Assembly (NCBI GenBank): GCA_038526915.1
Contig: JBCBGF010000008.1
Coordinates: forward strand, 62,001 to 126,000
Length of the DNA: 64,000 nucleotides
Direction of reading: 5' to 3'
Source of the DNA: JBCBGF01 sp038526915
GTDB lineage: Bacteria > Pseudomonadota > Alphaproteobacteria > Rhodobacterales > Rhodobacteraceae
Shown here: one piece after another, positions 44,322 through 51,510 of the stretch
Layout of the letters: each line of letters begins with the position of its first letter
Position numbering within the stretch: position 1 is the stretch's first letter
Notes under the pieces: generated by a model
The model's database searches: none
What the model was told of the DNA's origin: nothing
What the model saw: the letters and a program-made list of their open reading frames with translations, nothing else
Translations under genes and position numbers: made by a program

Positions 44322-45002
44322 TCAGTAGACGTCGCCGTCCTCGACCTTCTTCGAGAACTCGGTTTCGCCTCCGGCAGCCAGGACCTTGGCCTGATCCACC
44401 CAGTTGTCCCGGCTCACCCGGCCCTTGAAACCTTCGAGATTGGCGTCAACCCAGGCCACTTCGTCAGCGGTCCACCCGGCCACCTGGTCGAAATGATAAA
44501 AGCCCAGACGATGCAAAAGCTGCTCAAGCTTGGGCCCTACACCCTTGATCATCTTTAGATCATCGGCCTCACCACCGCGCGGGCCATCCAGGGCCTCGGG
44601 CCGCGTGCCTTCGTTTTCCCCTTCGACAACCCCGTCACCGTCATAGTCATGCCCGGACGCAGCCGGTTCCGGCGCGAGTTCGGGCTCAGGTGCAGGTTCC
44701 GGCGCAGGCGCTTCGGCCACCGGCTCTGATGCGGGGGCCGGCGCCGGAGCTGGCGCAGGCGTGGCAACAGGCGCTGCCGCCGTCGCCACGGGGGCCGGGG
44801 CGGCGCTATGCGGCGGCTCGACGGGCGTGTGAAACGCGCGGAACAGGAAGATTGCCACAACCGCAGCAATTAAGGTGGCCAGGAACAGCGCCGCCGAAAA
44901 GACGAACTCCCCAATCAACATCAAGGCAACGAATGCCGTAAAGCCGATACCTCCCGATATCGCACCGACCAAAAGCATGGAGTTCTGCGTTTGTCGTGAC
45001 AT
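44322..45002 (-). CDS. Membrane-anchored helix-hairpin-helix protein (NuoE-tail paralogue)
   Basis: The 226-residue protein has two N-terminal helices (about residues 9-50), an Ala/Pro/Glu linker (about 60-120) and a C-terminal HhH domain (DDLKMIKGVGPKLEQLLHRL onward, about 150-226). That domain is nearly the same as the last 75 residues of NuoE, encoded next to it. ATG 45002 is preferred over 45032 because of an AGGGAGAA site. It may tether or regulate the complex I peripheral arm; this is an inference. Confidence 0.8.
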   Translation of the reverse strand: MSRQTQNSMLLVGAISGGIGFTAFVALMLIGEFVFSAALFLATLIAAVVAIFLFRAFHTPVEPPHSAAPAPVATAAAPVATPAPAPAPAPASEPVAEAPAPEPAPEPELAPEPAASGHDYDGDGVVEGENEGTRPEALDGPRGGEADDLKMIKGVGPKLEQLLHRLGFYHFDQVAGWTADEVAWVDANLEGFKGRVSRDNWVDQAKVLAAGGETEFSKKVEDGDVY

Positions 45003-45043
45003 AAAGGTCTTCTCCCTGTCCGTCTGCGTCATTTTGTTCTACG

Positions 45044-46147
45044 TCACTTGCTTTTAGCGCGTCTCGAGAACTCTGTCTCTCCCCCAGTTGCAAGGATTTT
45101 CGCCTGATCCACCCAATTGTCGCGCGAAACCCGGCCTTTGAACCCCTCAAGGTTCTGATCCACCCAGGCCACTTCGTCCGCCGTCCAGCCTGCGACCTGG
45201 TCGAAATGGTAGAAACCGAGGCTGTGTAGAAGCGCCTCGAGCTTTGGCCCAACGCCCTTGATCAGCTTCAGATCATCCGCCTTGCCGTCCCGCGCGGCTT
45301 CCAGCGCGGCGGGCCGTGTGCCGCCCTCGACCGCAGGCGCAACGCTGCCCTCTTCGGGCCGACCCGCCTCCTCCGCCCGGTCCGGTTCCGGCGTCGCAAT
45401 CGGCTCGGGGTTCTCCGGCGGGGTTGCGGGCCGCTGCCCCTTGCCCTGCCACGGCGTGACCAATGGCACCTCGGTCCCGTCAATCCGCTTGACCGTATCG
45501 CCAATCTCGGTGGCCAGCGTCGCCGACACATTCAGCGGCGGCTTACCTGCGTCGTGGCCCGTCAGGCTCGTCAGCCCAGACGCCGGCTCGGACGCATAGC
45601 GCCCGTTCTGCGGCCCGGGCGTGGGCACCCGTCCCGCCGCAAGCTCATCAATGAGCCAACCCATCTTCTCCGCCGTCAGATCCTCGTAGTAGTCCTTACC
45701 AATCTGGGCCATCGGTGCGTTGGCACAGGCCCCAAGACACTCCACCTCTTCCCAGCTGAACCTGCCGTCATCGGACACTTGATGCGCCTTGGGTGCGATC
45801 TTCTCCTTGCAGACCGCCACAAGGTCCTCGGCCCCGCAGATCATGCAGGACGTCGTGCCGCAAACCTGGATATGCGCAACGCTGCCAACAGGTTGCAGTT
45901 GAAACATGAAGTAGAACGAGGCGACTTCCAGCGCCCGGATATAGGCCATATCGAGCATATCCGCGACATGCTCAATCGCGGGACGGGTCAGCCACCCCTC
46001 CTGCTCCTGCGCCCGCCAGAGAAGCGGGATGATGGCGCTGGCCTGCCGCCCCTCGGGGTATTTGGTGATCTGCGCCTCGGCCCAGGCCTGATTGGCAGGG
46101 GTGAAGGCGAAGCTGTCGGGTTGGGTTGGGTGGAGGCGTCGGAGCAT
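45044..46147 (-). CDS. nuoE: NADH-quinone oxidoreductase subunit E with HhH extension
   Basis: NuoE carries the N1a [2Fe-2S] cluster with ligands Cys96, Cys101 (VCGTTSCMICG) and Cys137, Cys141 (ECLGACANAP). The 367-residue protein is about twice the E. coli length (166). The extra part is a Pro/Glu-rich linker (about 175-275) and a helix-hairpin-helix domain (about 285-360) repeated in the next gene. Such long NuoE proteins are typical of Rhodobacterales. Confidence 0.95.
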   Translation of the reverse strand: MLRRLHPTQPDSFAFTPANQAWAEAQITKYPEGRQASAIIPLLWRAQEQEGWLTRPAIEHVADMLDMAYIRALEVASFYFMFQLQPVGSVAHIQVCGTTSCMICGAEDLVAVCKEKIAPKAHQVSDDGRFSWEEVECLGACANAPMAQIGKDYYEDLTAEKMGWLIDELAAGRVPTPGPQNGRYASEPASGLTSLTGHDAGKPPLNVSATLATEIGDTVKRIDGTEVPLVTPWQGKGQRPATPPENPEPIATPEPDRAEEAGRPEEGSVAPAVEGGTRPAALEAARDGKADDLKLIKGVGPKLEALLHSLGFYHFDQVAGWTADEVAWVDQNLEGFKGRVSRDNWVDQAKILATGGETEFSRRAKSK

Positions 46148-46152
46148 GAGAT

Positions 46153-46722
46153 CTACCTTGAAGTTTTAGGTGCCGCAGCACCCGCCACATAGCAAGCGGC
46201 CGGGACAACGCACATGTCGTCATAGCTGCGGTCCCCCCCTCCTGGCAGGAGGGGGGCTAGGGGGGAGGTCGGCACCATCCGCCACGCGCGCAACGCGTCA
46301 ATCACCGCATCAATCCGCACGACAACGCCGGAGACATTCTGCATCATAGCCCCGTTCCAGAACCGCACGGTGGTCACGCCCCGTGACGCCAAATACCGAT
46401 CCCGGGCCAAGTCCGAGACCGCCCCGGCGTGCTGGCCACCATCGACCTCAACCGCAAGACGCAACTCAGGCGCATAGAAATCGAGAATGAAGCGCTTGTC
46501 GAACGCCACTTGCCGACGAAACCGCAGGCCCAGCGCATCGCGGCGCAAGGCACGCCAAAGCGCGCGCTCCGCCAGGGTCATATTCGAACGAAGGGCGCGG
46601 GCCTTTGCCGTGATCCCCTCTCCCCCAACCCCTCTCCCGCCGGGAGAGGGGGGCGACGGTCGCAAGCGCGGCGCATTCCCCCCTTCTGGCTGGAAGGCGG
46701 TGAGGAGGGATGTCGACTTCAC
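46153..46722 (-). CDS. DUF559 endonuclease-like protein, between nuoD and nuoE
   Basis: This 189-residue protein has a Vsr-like nuclease core: LRSNMTLAERALWRALRRDA (residues 44-63), FILDFYAPELRLAVEVDGGQH (78-98) with probable metal/catalytic Asp81, Glu92, Asp94 and His98, then RDRYLASRGVTTVRFWN. The GTG start overlaps the nuoD stop by 4 bp. Residues 24-34 (PPSPGGRGVGG) and 156-163 (APLLPGGG) are translations of GC-rich hairpins placed in mirror orientation. The real core may start later, near residue 40. It looks inserted into the operon. Confidence 0.82.
   Translation of the reverse strand: MKSTSLLTAFQPEGGNAPRLRPSPPSPGGRGVGGEGITAKARALRSNMTLAERALWRALRRDALGLRFRRQVAFDKRFILDFYAPELRLAVEVDGGQHAGAVSDLARDRYLASRGVTTVRFWNGAMMQNVSGVVVRIDAVIDALRAWRMVPTSPLAPLLPGGGDRSYDDMCVVPAACYVAGAAAPKTSR
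46234..46256. repeat. GC-rich hairpin, left flank of the DUF559 core
   Basis: CCCCCCTCCTG and CAGGAGGGGGG form perfect 11-bp arms around one G. On the inner side (46257 onward) follow CTAG and a further G run. In reverse complement it matches the layout of the 46629-46651 hairpin. Confidence 0.75.
46629..46651. repeat. GC-rich hairpin, right flank of the DUF559 core
   Basis: CCCCTCTCCCG and CGGGAGAGGGG form perfect 11-bp arms around one C. On the inner side (46614-46628) lies CCCCTCTCCCCCAA. Together with 46234-46256 it brackets the nuclease core in inverted orientation. Confidence 0.75.
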
Positions 46723-47936
46723 CGATCAATCTCCCCAAACACCACATCCATCGTCCCGATGATCGCCGCCACATCCGCCAGCTGGTGCCCACCGGCGACG
46801 TAATCCATCGCCTGCAGATGGAGGAACCCCGGCGCGCGCAGCTTGGCGCGGTAGGGCCGGTTGGTCCCATCGGCCACCAGATACACCCCGAACTCGCCCT
46901 TCGGTGCCTCAACCGCGGCGTAAACCTCGCCAGCCGGCACGTGGAACCCTTCGGTATAGAGCTTGAAGTGGTGGATCAGCGCCTCCATCGAGGTCTTCAT
47001 CTCACCGCGCGGCGGTGGCGTGATCTTGCCGCGCGCCAGCACATCGCCCTGCCCCTCGGGCGCGCGCAGCTTTTCGCAGGCCTGTTTGATGATCTTCAGG
47101 CTCTCGCGCATCTCCTGCATCCGCACGAGGTAGCGGTCATAGCAATCGCCGTTCTTGCCCACCGGGATCAGGAAGTCGAACTCATCATAGCATTCATAGG
47201 GCTGCGCCCGCCGCAGATCCCAGGCGAGGCCCGATCCACGGACCATGACGCCCGAGAACCCCCAGTTCTGGATGTCCTCCTCCGTGACGATCCCGATATC
47301 AGCATTCCGCTGCTTAAAGATCCGGTTTTCTGTCAGCAGCCCGTCGATATCCTCCAGCACGTTCGGAAACTCATGCGCCCAGGTATCGATATCGTCGATC
47401 AACTCCGGCGGCAGGTCCTGATGCACGCCGCCGGGCCGAAAATACGCCGCATGGAGCCGCGCGCCACAGGCGCGTTCGTAGAAGATCATCAGCTTCTCAC
47501 GCTCTTCGAACCCCCAAAGCGGCGGGGTCAGCGCGCCCACGTCCATCGCCTGCGTCGTCACGTTCAAGAGGTGGTTCAAGATGCGCCCGATCTCCGAGTA
47601 CAGCACCCGGATCAGCGAGGCCCGCCGCGGCACCTCCACGCCTGTCAGTCGCTCGATCGCCAGACACCAGGCATGTTCCTGGTTCATCGGCGCCACGTAA
47701 TCCAATCGGTCGAAATAGGGCAGGTTTTGCAGGTAGGTCCGGCTTTCCATCAGCTTTTCGGTGCCACGGTGCAGCAGCCCGATATGCGGATCGCAGCGTT
47801 CCACGATCTCCCCATCCAGTTCAAGCACAAGCCGCAGCACGCCATGCGCGGCCGGGTGCTGAGGCCCAAAGTTGATGTTGAAGTTCCGGATCTTCTGTTC
47901 GCCGGTGAGGGCGTCTTCGAAATTCGAGCCGTCCAT
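46719..47936 (-). CDS. nuoD: NADH-quinone oxidoreductase subunit D
   Basis: NuoD lines the quinone site together with NuoB. The 405-residue protein begins with IRNFNINFGPQHPAAHGVLR and has HRGTEKLMESRTYLQNLPYF, the quinone-site histidine region GPQHPAAHG and the end QLADVAAIIGTMDVVFGEID. It follows the sulfotransferase gene by 4 bp and is separated from nuoC by it. Confidence 0.97.
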   Translation of the reverse strand: MDGSNFEDALTGEQKIRNFNINFGPQHPAAHGVLRLVLELDGEIVERCDPHIGLLHRGTEKLMESRTYLQNLPYFDRLDYVAPMNQEHAWCLAIERLTGVEVPRRASLIRVLYSEIGRILNHLLNVTTQAMDVGALTPPLWGFEEREKLMIFYERACGARLHAAYFRPGGVHQDLPPELIDDIDTWAHEFPNVLEDIDGLLTENRIFKQRNADIGIVTEEDIQNWGFSGVMVRGSGLAWDLRRAQPYECYDEFDFLIPVGKNGDCYDRYLVRMQEMRESLKIIKQACEKLRAPEGQGDVLARGKITPPPRGEMKTSMEALIHHFKLYTEGFHVPAGEVYAAVEAPKGEFGVYLVADGTNRPYRAKLRAPGFLHLQAMDYVAGGHQLADVAAIIGTMDVVFGEIDR

Positions 47937-47940
47937 TATC

Positions 47941-48816
47941 TCACACCTCTACAGAGTTCATCATCCAGCGCGCGGGCAACGGCCCATGATGCGCACTGAC
48001 ATAGTCATATTGATCGGCCAGCCACTCCCGCGCCGCCCGCCGTTGCTCGGGGCGCATGTCCAATGCTTGCCCCCGGTTCACCATCGCAAAAGACGCATCC
48101 GCCCGCGCAATCCCGAGAAAATCGCAGATCCGGTCAAACCCCGCCCCTTCGAACAGATCCTCGTAAAACCCGGTGAAGAGCCGCGACGGGTCCACCGCCG
48201 CCTTCAACCGCTCCAGCGCCCCGCGATAGTCCGAACGCACCACAATCTGCGTCTCCTCGCCCCGGATCGTGCGCGCCAGAATACGGTCGGCCCGTTCCCG
48301 GCTGACCTGCCCATCTTCGGACCGGCGCACCGCCATCATCCGCACATGGCTCCAAAGCCGTTCCACCGGATCGCGCAAGAGGTAGATGAACCGCACATCC
48401 GCCGCCATCCGCGCCATGGACCGCAGCCGTTCGACCGACAAAAGCCCATAAGCCGGCGTCGCATCGCCCACGACCGAGGCACGCCCCCGACCGTGGGCCA
48501 GATAAGCCAGATACCCCGGCACGTCTTCACGACCGCGCCCCAAAAGCTCCAGATACGCCTCGTGATCCGCAATCGCCCCGGCCATCCGCCGCCGTTTCAA
48601 CAGGCTCGCCTCCGCGCGCCGTGCCACCAACCGGTCCCGCTGCGCCGCCACCTCGGCCATCCGCCGATCCACCGCGCCATTCTCCAGCGCATCGAAGTAA
48701 TGCAGCTCCTTAATCGCCCGGAAATGCACATCCGCGTGCCCAGACAACGCCCGATGCAGCCAGCTTGTCCCGGCCTTCGTCGCGCCTACGCACAGCATCA
48801 CCCGCGGCTCGGCCAT
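47941..48816 (-). CDS. Sulfotransferase family protein, between nuoC and nuoD
   Basis: This 291-residue cytoplasmic enzyme has the PAPS 5'-phosphosulfate loop VGATKAGTSWLHRAL (10-24) and the 3'-phosphate site RFIYLLRDPVERLWSHVR (about 141-158). It transfers sulfate from PAPS to an unknown hydroxyl or amine, perhaps in surface polysaccharide or lipid. It separates nuoC (3 bp) from nuoD (4 bp), so it is in the same transcript, an unusual place. Confidence 0.9.
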   Translation of the reverse strand: MAEPRVMLCVGATKAGTSWLHRALSGHADVHFRAIKELHYFDALENGAVDRRMAEVAAQRDRLVARRAEASLLKRRRMAGAIADHEAYLELLGRGREDVPGYLAYLAHGRGRASVVGDATPAYGLLSVERLRSMARMAADVRFIYLLRDPVERLWSHVRMMAVRRSEDGQVSRERADRILARTIRGEETQIVVRSDYRGALERLKAAVDPSRLFTGFYEDLFEGAGFDRICDFLGIARADASFAMVNRGQALDMRPEQRRAAREWLADQYDYVSAHHGPLPARWMMNSVEV

Positions 48817-48819
48817 CGC

Positions 48820-49431
48820 TCAGCCCTTGGCCTCTTCCGGCTTTTCGTCGCCAGGCAGTATGTATTCGGCCCCTTCCCACGGGGACATGAAATCAAACTG
48901 CCGATACTCCTGCACCAGGTTCACCGGCTCATAGACCACCCGCTTCTGCGCCTCGTCGTACCGCACCTCGGTATAGCCCGTGGTCGGGAAATCCTTGCGC
49001 AGCGGATAGCCTCGAAACCCGTAATCCGTCAGGATCCGCCGCAGATCGGGATGGCCCGTGAACAGGATCCCGAACATATCGAACACCTCGCGCTCGAACC
49101 AATTGGCCGAAGGGTGCACCTCAACGATCGAGCCCACCATATCCTCTTCCCGCACCGCCAGCTTCAGGCGAATGCGGTGGTTCCGGTACATGCTAAGGAA
49201 GTGATAGACGACATCAAACCGCGCCTCCCGCTCGGGGTGATCCACGGCGGTGATATCCACCAGCGACGAAAACTGGCAGTTCCGGTCGTTCTTCAGAAAC
49301 TCCACAAAACTCGCCAGCGACGAGGGGGCGATTTTCATCGTCAACTCGCCCTGCGCGATCTCCCAATTCACCACGCAATCGGGGCGTTTGGCTTCGATAT
49401 GCTGGCCAAGTTCCGTTAGGGCTTCAGACAT
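48820..49431 (-). CDS. nuoC: NADH-quinone oxidoreductase subunit C
   Basis: The 203-residue subunit shows FSSLVDITAVDHPEREARFD, VHPSANWFEREVFDMFGILF and HPDLRRILTDYGFRGYPLRK, the standard 30-kDa subunit pattern. It is a stand-alone NuoC, not fused to NuoD. It starts inside the stop of the DUF2158 gene (TAATG). Confidence 0.97.
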   Translation of the reverse strand: MSEALTELGQHIEAKRPDCVVNWEIAQGELTMKIAPSSLASFVEFLKNDRNCQFSSLVDITAVDHPEREARFDVVYHFLSMYRNHRIRLKLAVREEDMVGSIVEVHPSANWFEREVFDMFGILFTGHPDLRRILTDYGFRGYPLRKDFPTTGYTEVRYDEAQKRVVYEPVNLVQEYRQFDFMSPWEGAEYILPGDEKPEEAKG

Positions 49432-49580
49432 TATTCGAGATCAAGCGCTGCAAGTGGAAAGTTACCTCGTTTAACTTCAGCCTTATCGAACCAAACACAT
49501 GACGCCCAGTCTCCATCGATCTCCTCGATCACCATTTGAGGTCCACTGCTCTTAAGTCGAACTCGATCACCAACATTCAT
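49431..49580 (-). CDS. DUF2158 (YodC-like) mini-protein
   Basis: This 49-residue ORF lies between nuoB and nuoC. It begins MNVGDRVRLKSSGPQMVIEE and continues to DWASCVWFDKAEVKRGNFPL, a clear match to the DUF2158 pattern (G-D-x-V-x-L-K-S-G-G-P ... C-x-W-F-D ... F). A perfect AAGGAGG site is ten bases before the ATG. The stop overlaps the nuoC start by 1 bp. Its function is unknown; it may be a small regulator or chaperone. Confidence 0.8.
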   Translation of the reverse strand: MNVGDRVRLKSSGPQMVIEEIDGDWASCVWFDKAEVKRGNFPLAALDLE

Positions 49581-49595
49581 CTTTAGGTAGCCTCC

Positions 49596-50120
49596 TTATC
49601 TGGCAATCGTCCCGGTCCGCCGGATGCGCCGCTGCAACTGCAAAATACCGTAGAGCAGCGCCTCTGCCGTCGGCGGGCAGCCGGGCACGTAGATATCCAC
49701 CGGCACGATCCGGTCACAGCCGCGCACCACAGAATAGCTGTAGTGGTAATAGCCCCCGCCATTGGCACAGGACCCCATCGAGATCACATAGCGCGGCTCG
49801 GGCATCTGGTCGTAAACCTTGCGCAGCGCTGGCGCCATCTTGTTGGTTAGCGTCCCGGCCACGATCATCAGATCCGACTGGCGTGGGCTGGCGCGCGGCG
49901 CCGTCCCAAACCGCTCCAAATCATAGCGTGGCATCGAGGTATGCATCATCTCAACCGCGCAACAGGCCAACCCAAAGGTCATCCAGTGCAGCGAGCCGGT
50001 GCGCGCCCAGTTGACGATGTCCTCGGTCGAGGTGACGAGGAACCCCTTATCCTGCAACTCGCGGTTCAAGGCCTGGGTCGCGACCTCTTTGTCGGGACCC
50101 GCAGTGGCGGCTACTCCCAT
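49596..50120 (-). CDS. nuoB: NADH-quinone oxidoreductase subunit B
   Basis: NuoB holds the N2 [4Fe-4S] cluster. The 174-residue protein has the tandem cysteines Cys53 and Cys54 in FGLACCAVEMMHTSMPRYD, then GSCANGGGYYHYSYSVVRGC and VPGCPPTAEALLYG. The ATG at 50120 overlaps the last codons of nuoA by 10 bp. Confidence 0.97.
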   Translation of the reverse strand: MGVAATAGPDKEVATQALNRELQDKGFLVTSTEDIVNWARTGSLHWMTFGLACCAVEMMHTSMPRYDLERFGTAPRASPRQSDLMIVAGTLTNKMAPALRKVYDQMPEPRYVISMGSCANGGGYYHYSYSVVRGCDRIVPVDIYVPGCPPTAEALLYGILQLQRRIRRTGTIAR

Positions 50121-50476
50121 TCCAGCGCTCCCTTTTTCCACTCATAGGCAAAGCCCACGGTCAGAACCCCCAAAAACACCATCATCGACCAGAACGCGGT
50201 ATTCGACATATCCCCAAAGGCCACGGCCCAGGGGAACAGAAAGGCGATCTCCAGATCGAAAATGATGAACAGGATCGAGACGAGATAGAAGCGCACATCG
50301 AATTTCATTCGCGCATCGTCAAACGCGTTGAACCCGCATTCATAGGCCGACACCTTTTCAGGATCGGGGTTGCGCACCGCCACCACGGCGGCGGCCAGGA
50401 TCAAAACCAGCCCCAGTCCGATGGCCAGCGCCAGAAAGATCAGGATCGGGGTGTATTCCCGGAGAAGCTCGTCCAC
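50111..50476 (-). CDS. nuoA: NADH-quinone oxidoreductase subunit A
   Basis: The 121-residue, three-helix subunit has YECGFNAFDDARMKFDVRFY and ISILFIIFDLEIAFLFPWAV-type residues. I use the GTG at 50476 (VDELLREYTP), which follows AGGAG by eight bases and gives the usual length; upstream codons look non-coding. It is the first gene of the nuo operon. Confidence 0.95.
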   Translation of the reverse strand: MDELLREYTPILIFLALAIGLGLVLILAAAVVAVRNPDPEKVSAYECGFNAFDDARMKFDVRFYLVSILFIIFDLEIAFLFPWAVAFGDMSNTAFWSMMVFLGVLTVGFAYEWKKGALEWE

Positions 50477-50527
50477 GATTGGCTCCTTTTCACAGGCGTT
50501 TACCGCCCACAAATCTTGGCTACAGGA

Positions 50528-50556
50528 GTCCTAGCCCCGCCCCATGGGGCGGTCAA
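50528..50556 (-). promoter_or_regulatory. Candidate nuo operon promoter
   Basis: On the minus strand TTGACC (50551-50556) and TAGGAC (50528-50533) are spaced by 17 bp, about 50 bp upstream of the nuoA start. The -10 is a poor match, so a regulator may assist. The spacer contains GCCCCATGGGGC, a palindrome. Confidence 0.45.
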
Positions 50557-50636
50557 TGCAAAGCCCTTGCGAATTGAACCTGTTCGGGACGTTTGGGCGC
50601 AGGCATACGCAGCCTGTGATCACACCGCCGCGACGA

Positions 50637-50713
50637 GGGGGCGCTGCCCCCGCCACCCGGTGCCGGGCGGCCCCCCGGGATACTTGTGGACCAAAGAGTT
50701 TTTCTTTGGTCCA
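50637..50713. repeat. Hairpin-rich element upstream of nuo (relative of the dnaB element)
   Basis: It shares GGGGGCGCTGCCCC (50637-50650) and CCCCCGGGATA (50672-50682) with the element after dnaB. It adds a strong hairpin, TGGACCAAAGA-GTTTT-TCTTTGGTCCA (50687-50713). It lies between the end of the leucine operon and the nuo promoter, so it may terminate the former. Confidence 0.6.
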
Positions 50714-50751
50714 GAAATATCCCCGCCGGAGGCTCCCGACCTCACAGGCAG

Positions 50752-51117
50752 CTAGGACACGGCCACAGCGCCACCGGCCACAACCATGGCCACCATCACC
50801 GGTGCCCACAAGCGGCGTTCGGGGCGCGATGGCGTCATCACGGCCCCGACCGCAGCCAGAACCGTGATCGCAAGCGTGGTCCAGACCGCCCAGGCCGCCG
50901 GATCCCAATCGACAAGACCCGCCCGTCCCGCCATGACCAGCGCCATGGCGAGGTAAATCGTGGATTGCACCGCCGCCCCCGCCCTTTGCGGGGCGGGCAA
51001 CCGGCCGGGATACTGGCCGCCCAGCGTCCACTGGCCATAGGGGGCGCCCGCTGCCAACGCTGTTTGAAAGCCTGCCGCCAGCAGGGCCAGCCCGATATAG
51101 ACCGTCGCAGGCAACAT
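50752..51117 (-). CDS. Four-helix membrane protein, tandem paralogue 2
   Basis: The 121-residue protein has four hydrophobic segments and the pattern FQTALAAGAPYGQWTLGGQY then PGRLPAPQRAGAA in its first loop. It is clearly related to the adjacent upstream ORF (FQVALIAGAPLGPWTQGGRH, PGALPASGRAIAA). An upstream GTG at 51126 would overlap the neighbour stop by 4 bp. It is the last gene of the leucine operon; its function is unknown. Confidence 0.7.
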   Translation of the reverse strand: MLPATVYIGLALLAAGFQTALAAGAPYGQWTLGGQYPGRLPAPQRAGAAVQSTIYLAMALVMAGRAGLVDWDPAAWAVWTTLAITVLAAVGAVMTPSRPERRLWAPVMVAMVVAGGAVAVS

Positions 51118-51122
51118 CTGGG

Positions 51123-51509
51123 TCACAAGGCGGCCTGCGTCACGACCATCACATAGGCCGCAAGCGCGGCCATCACCGTTTGGACTGGCCCCCAGACCGC
51201 ACGCTCTCTCGCCGAGGGCGTGATCACATTCAGAACGGCCGAAACAACGCTCACACCCATGGCCATCCACCCCGTCCAGCGCGGCCAACCCAGCCCCGGA
51301 AATCCCGCCGCCGACAGGATTGCCAGCCCTTGCCACAACACGATCCCGATGGACAGCGCTGCAATCGCCCGTCCAGAAGCCGGCAACGCGCCGGGGTGCC
51401 GGCCGCCTTGGGTCCACGGCCCAAGCGGGGCCCCTGCGATCAGTGCGACCTGGAAGAACGCGATGGCAAGGCAGCCCAGCGCATAGAGATGGGCGATTTG
51501 CACCAGCAT
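51123..51509 (-). CDS. Four-helix membrane protein, tandem paralogue 1
   Basis: This 128-residue protein has four hydrophobic segments and the same GAP-x-G-x-W-x-x-GG-x-x-PG-x-LP loop as the gene after it. The ATG at 51509 is one base after the hydratase stop, so translation is coupled. The family is not known to me by function. Confidence 0.72.
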   Translation of the reverse strand: MLVQIAHLYALGCLAIAFFQVALIAGAPLGPWTQGGRHPGALPASGRAIAALSIGIVLWQGLAILSAAGFPGLGWPRWTGWMAMGVSVVSAVLNVITPSARERAVWGPVQTVMAALAAYVMVVTQAAL

Positions 51510-51510
51510 C

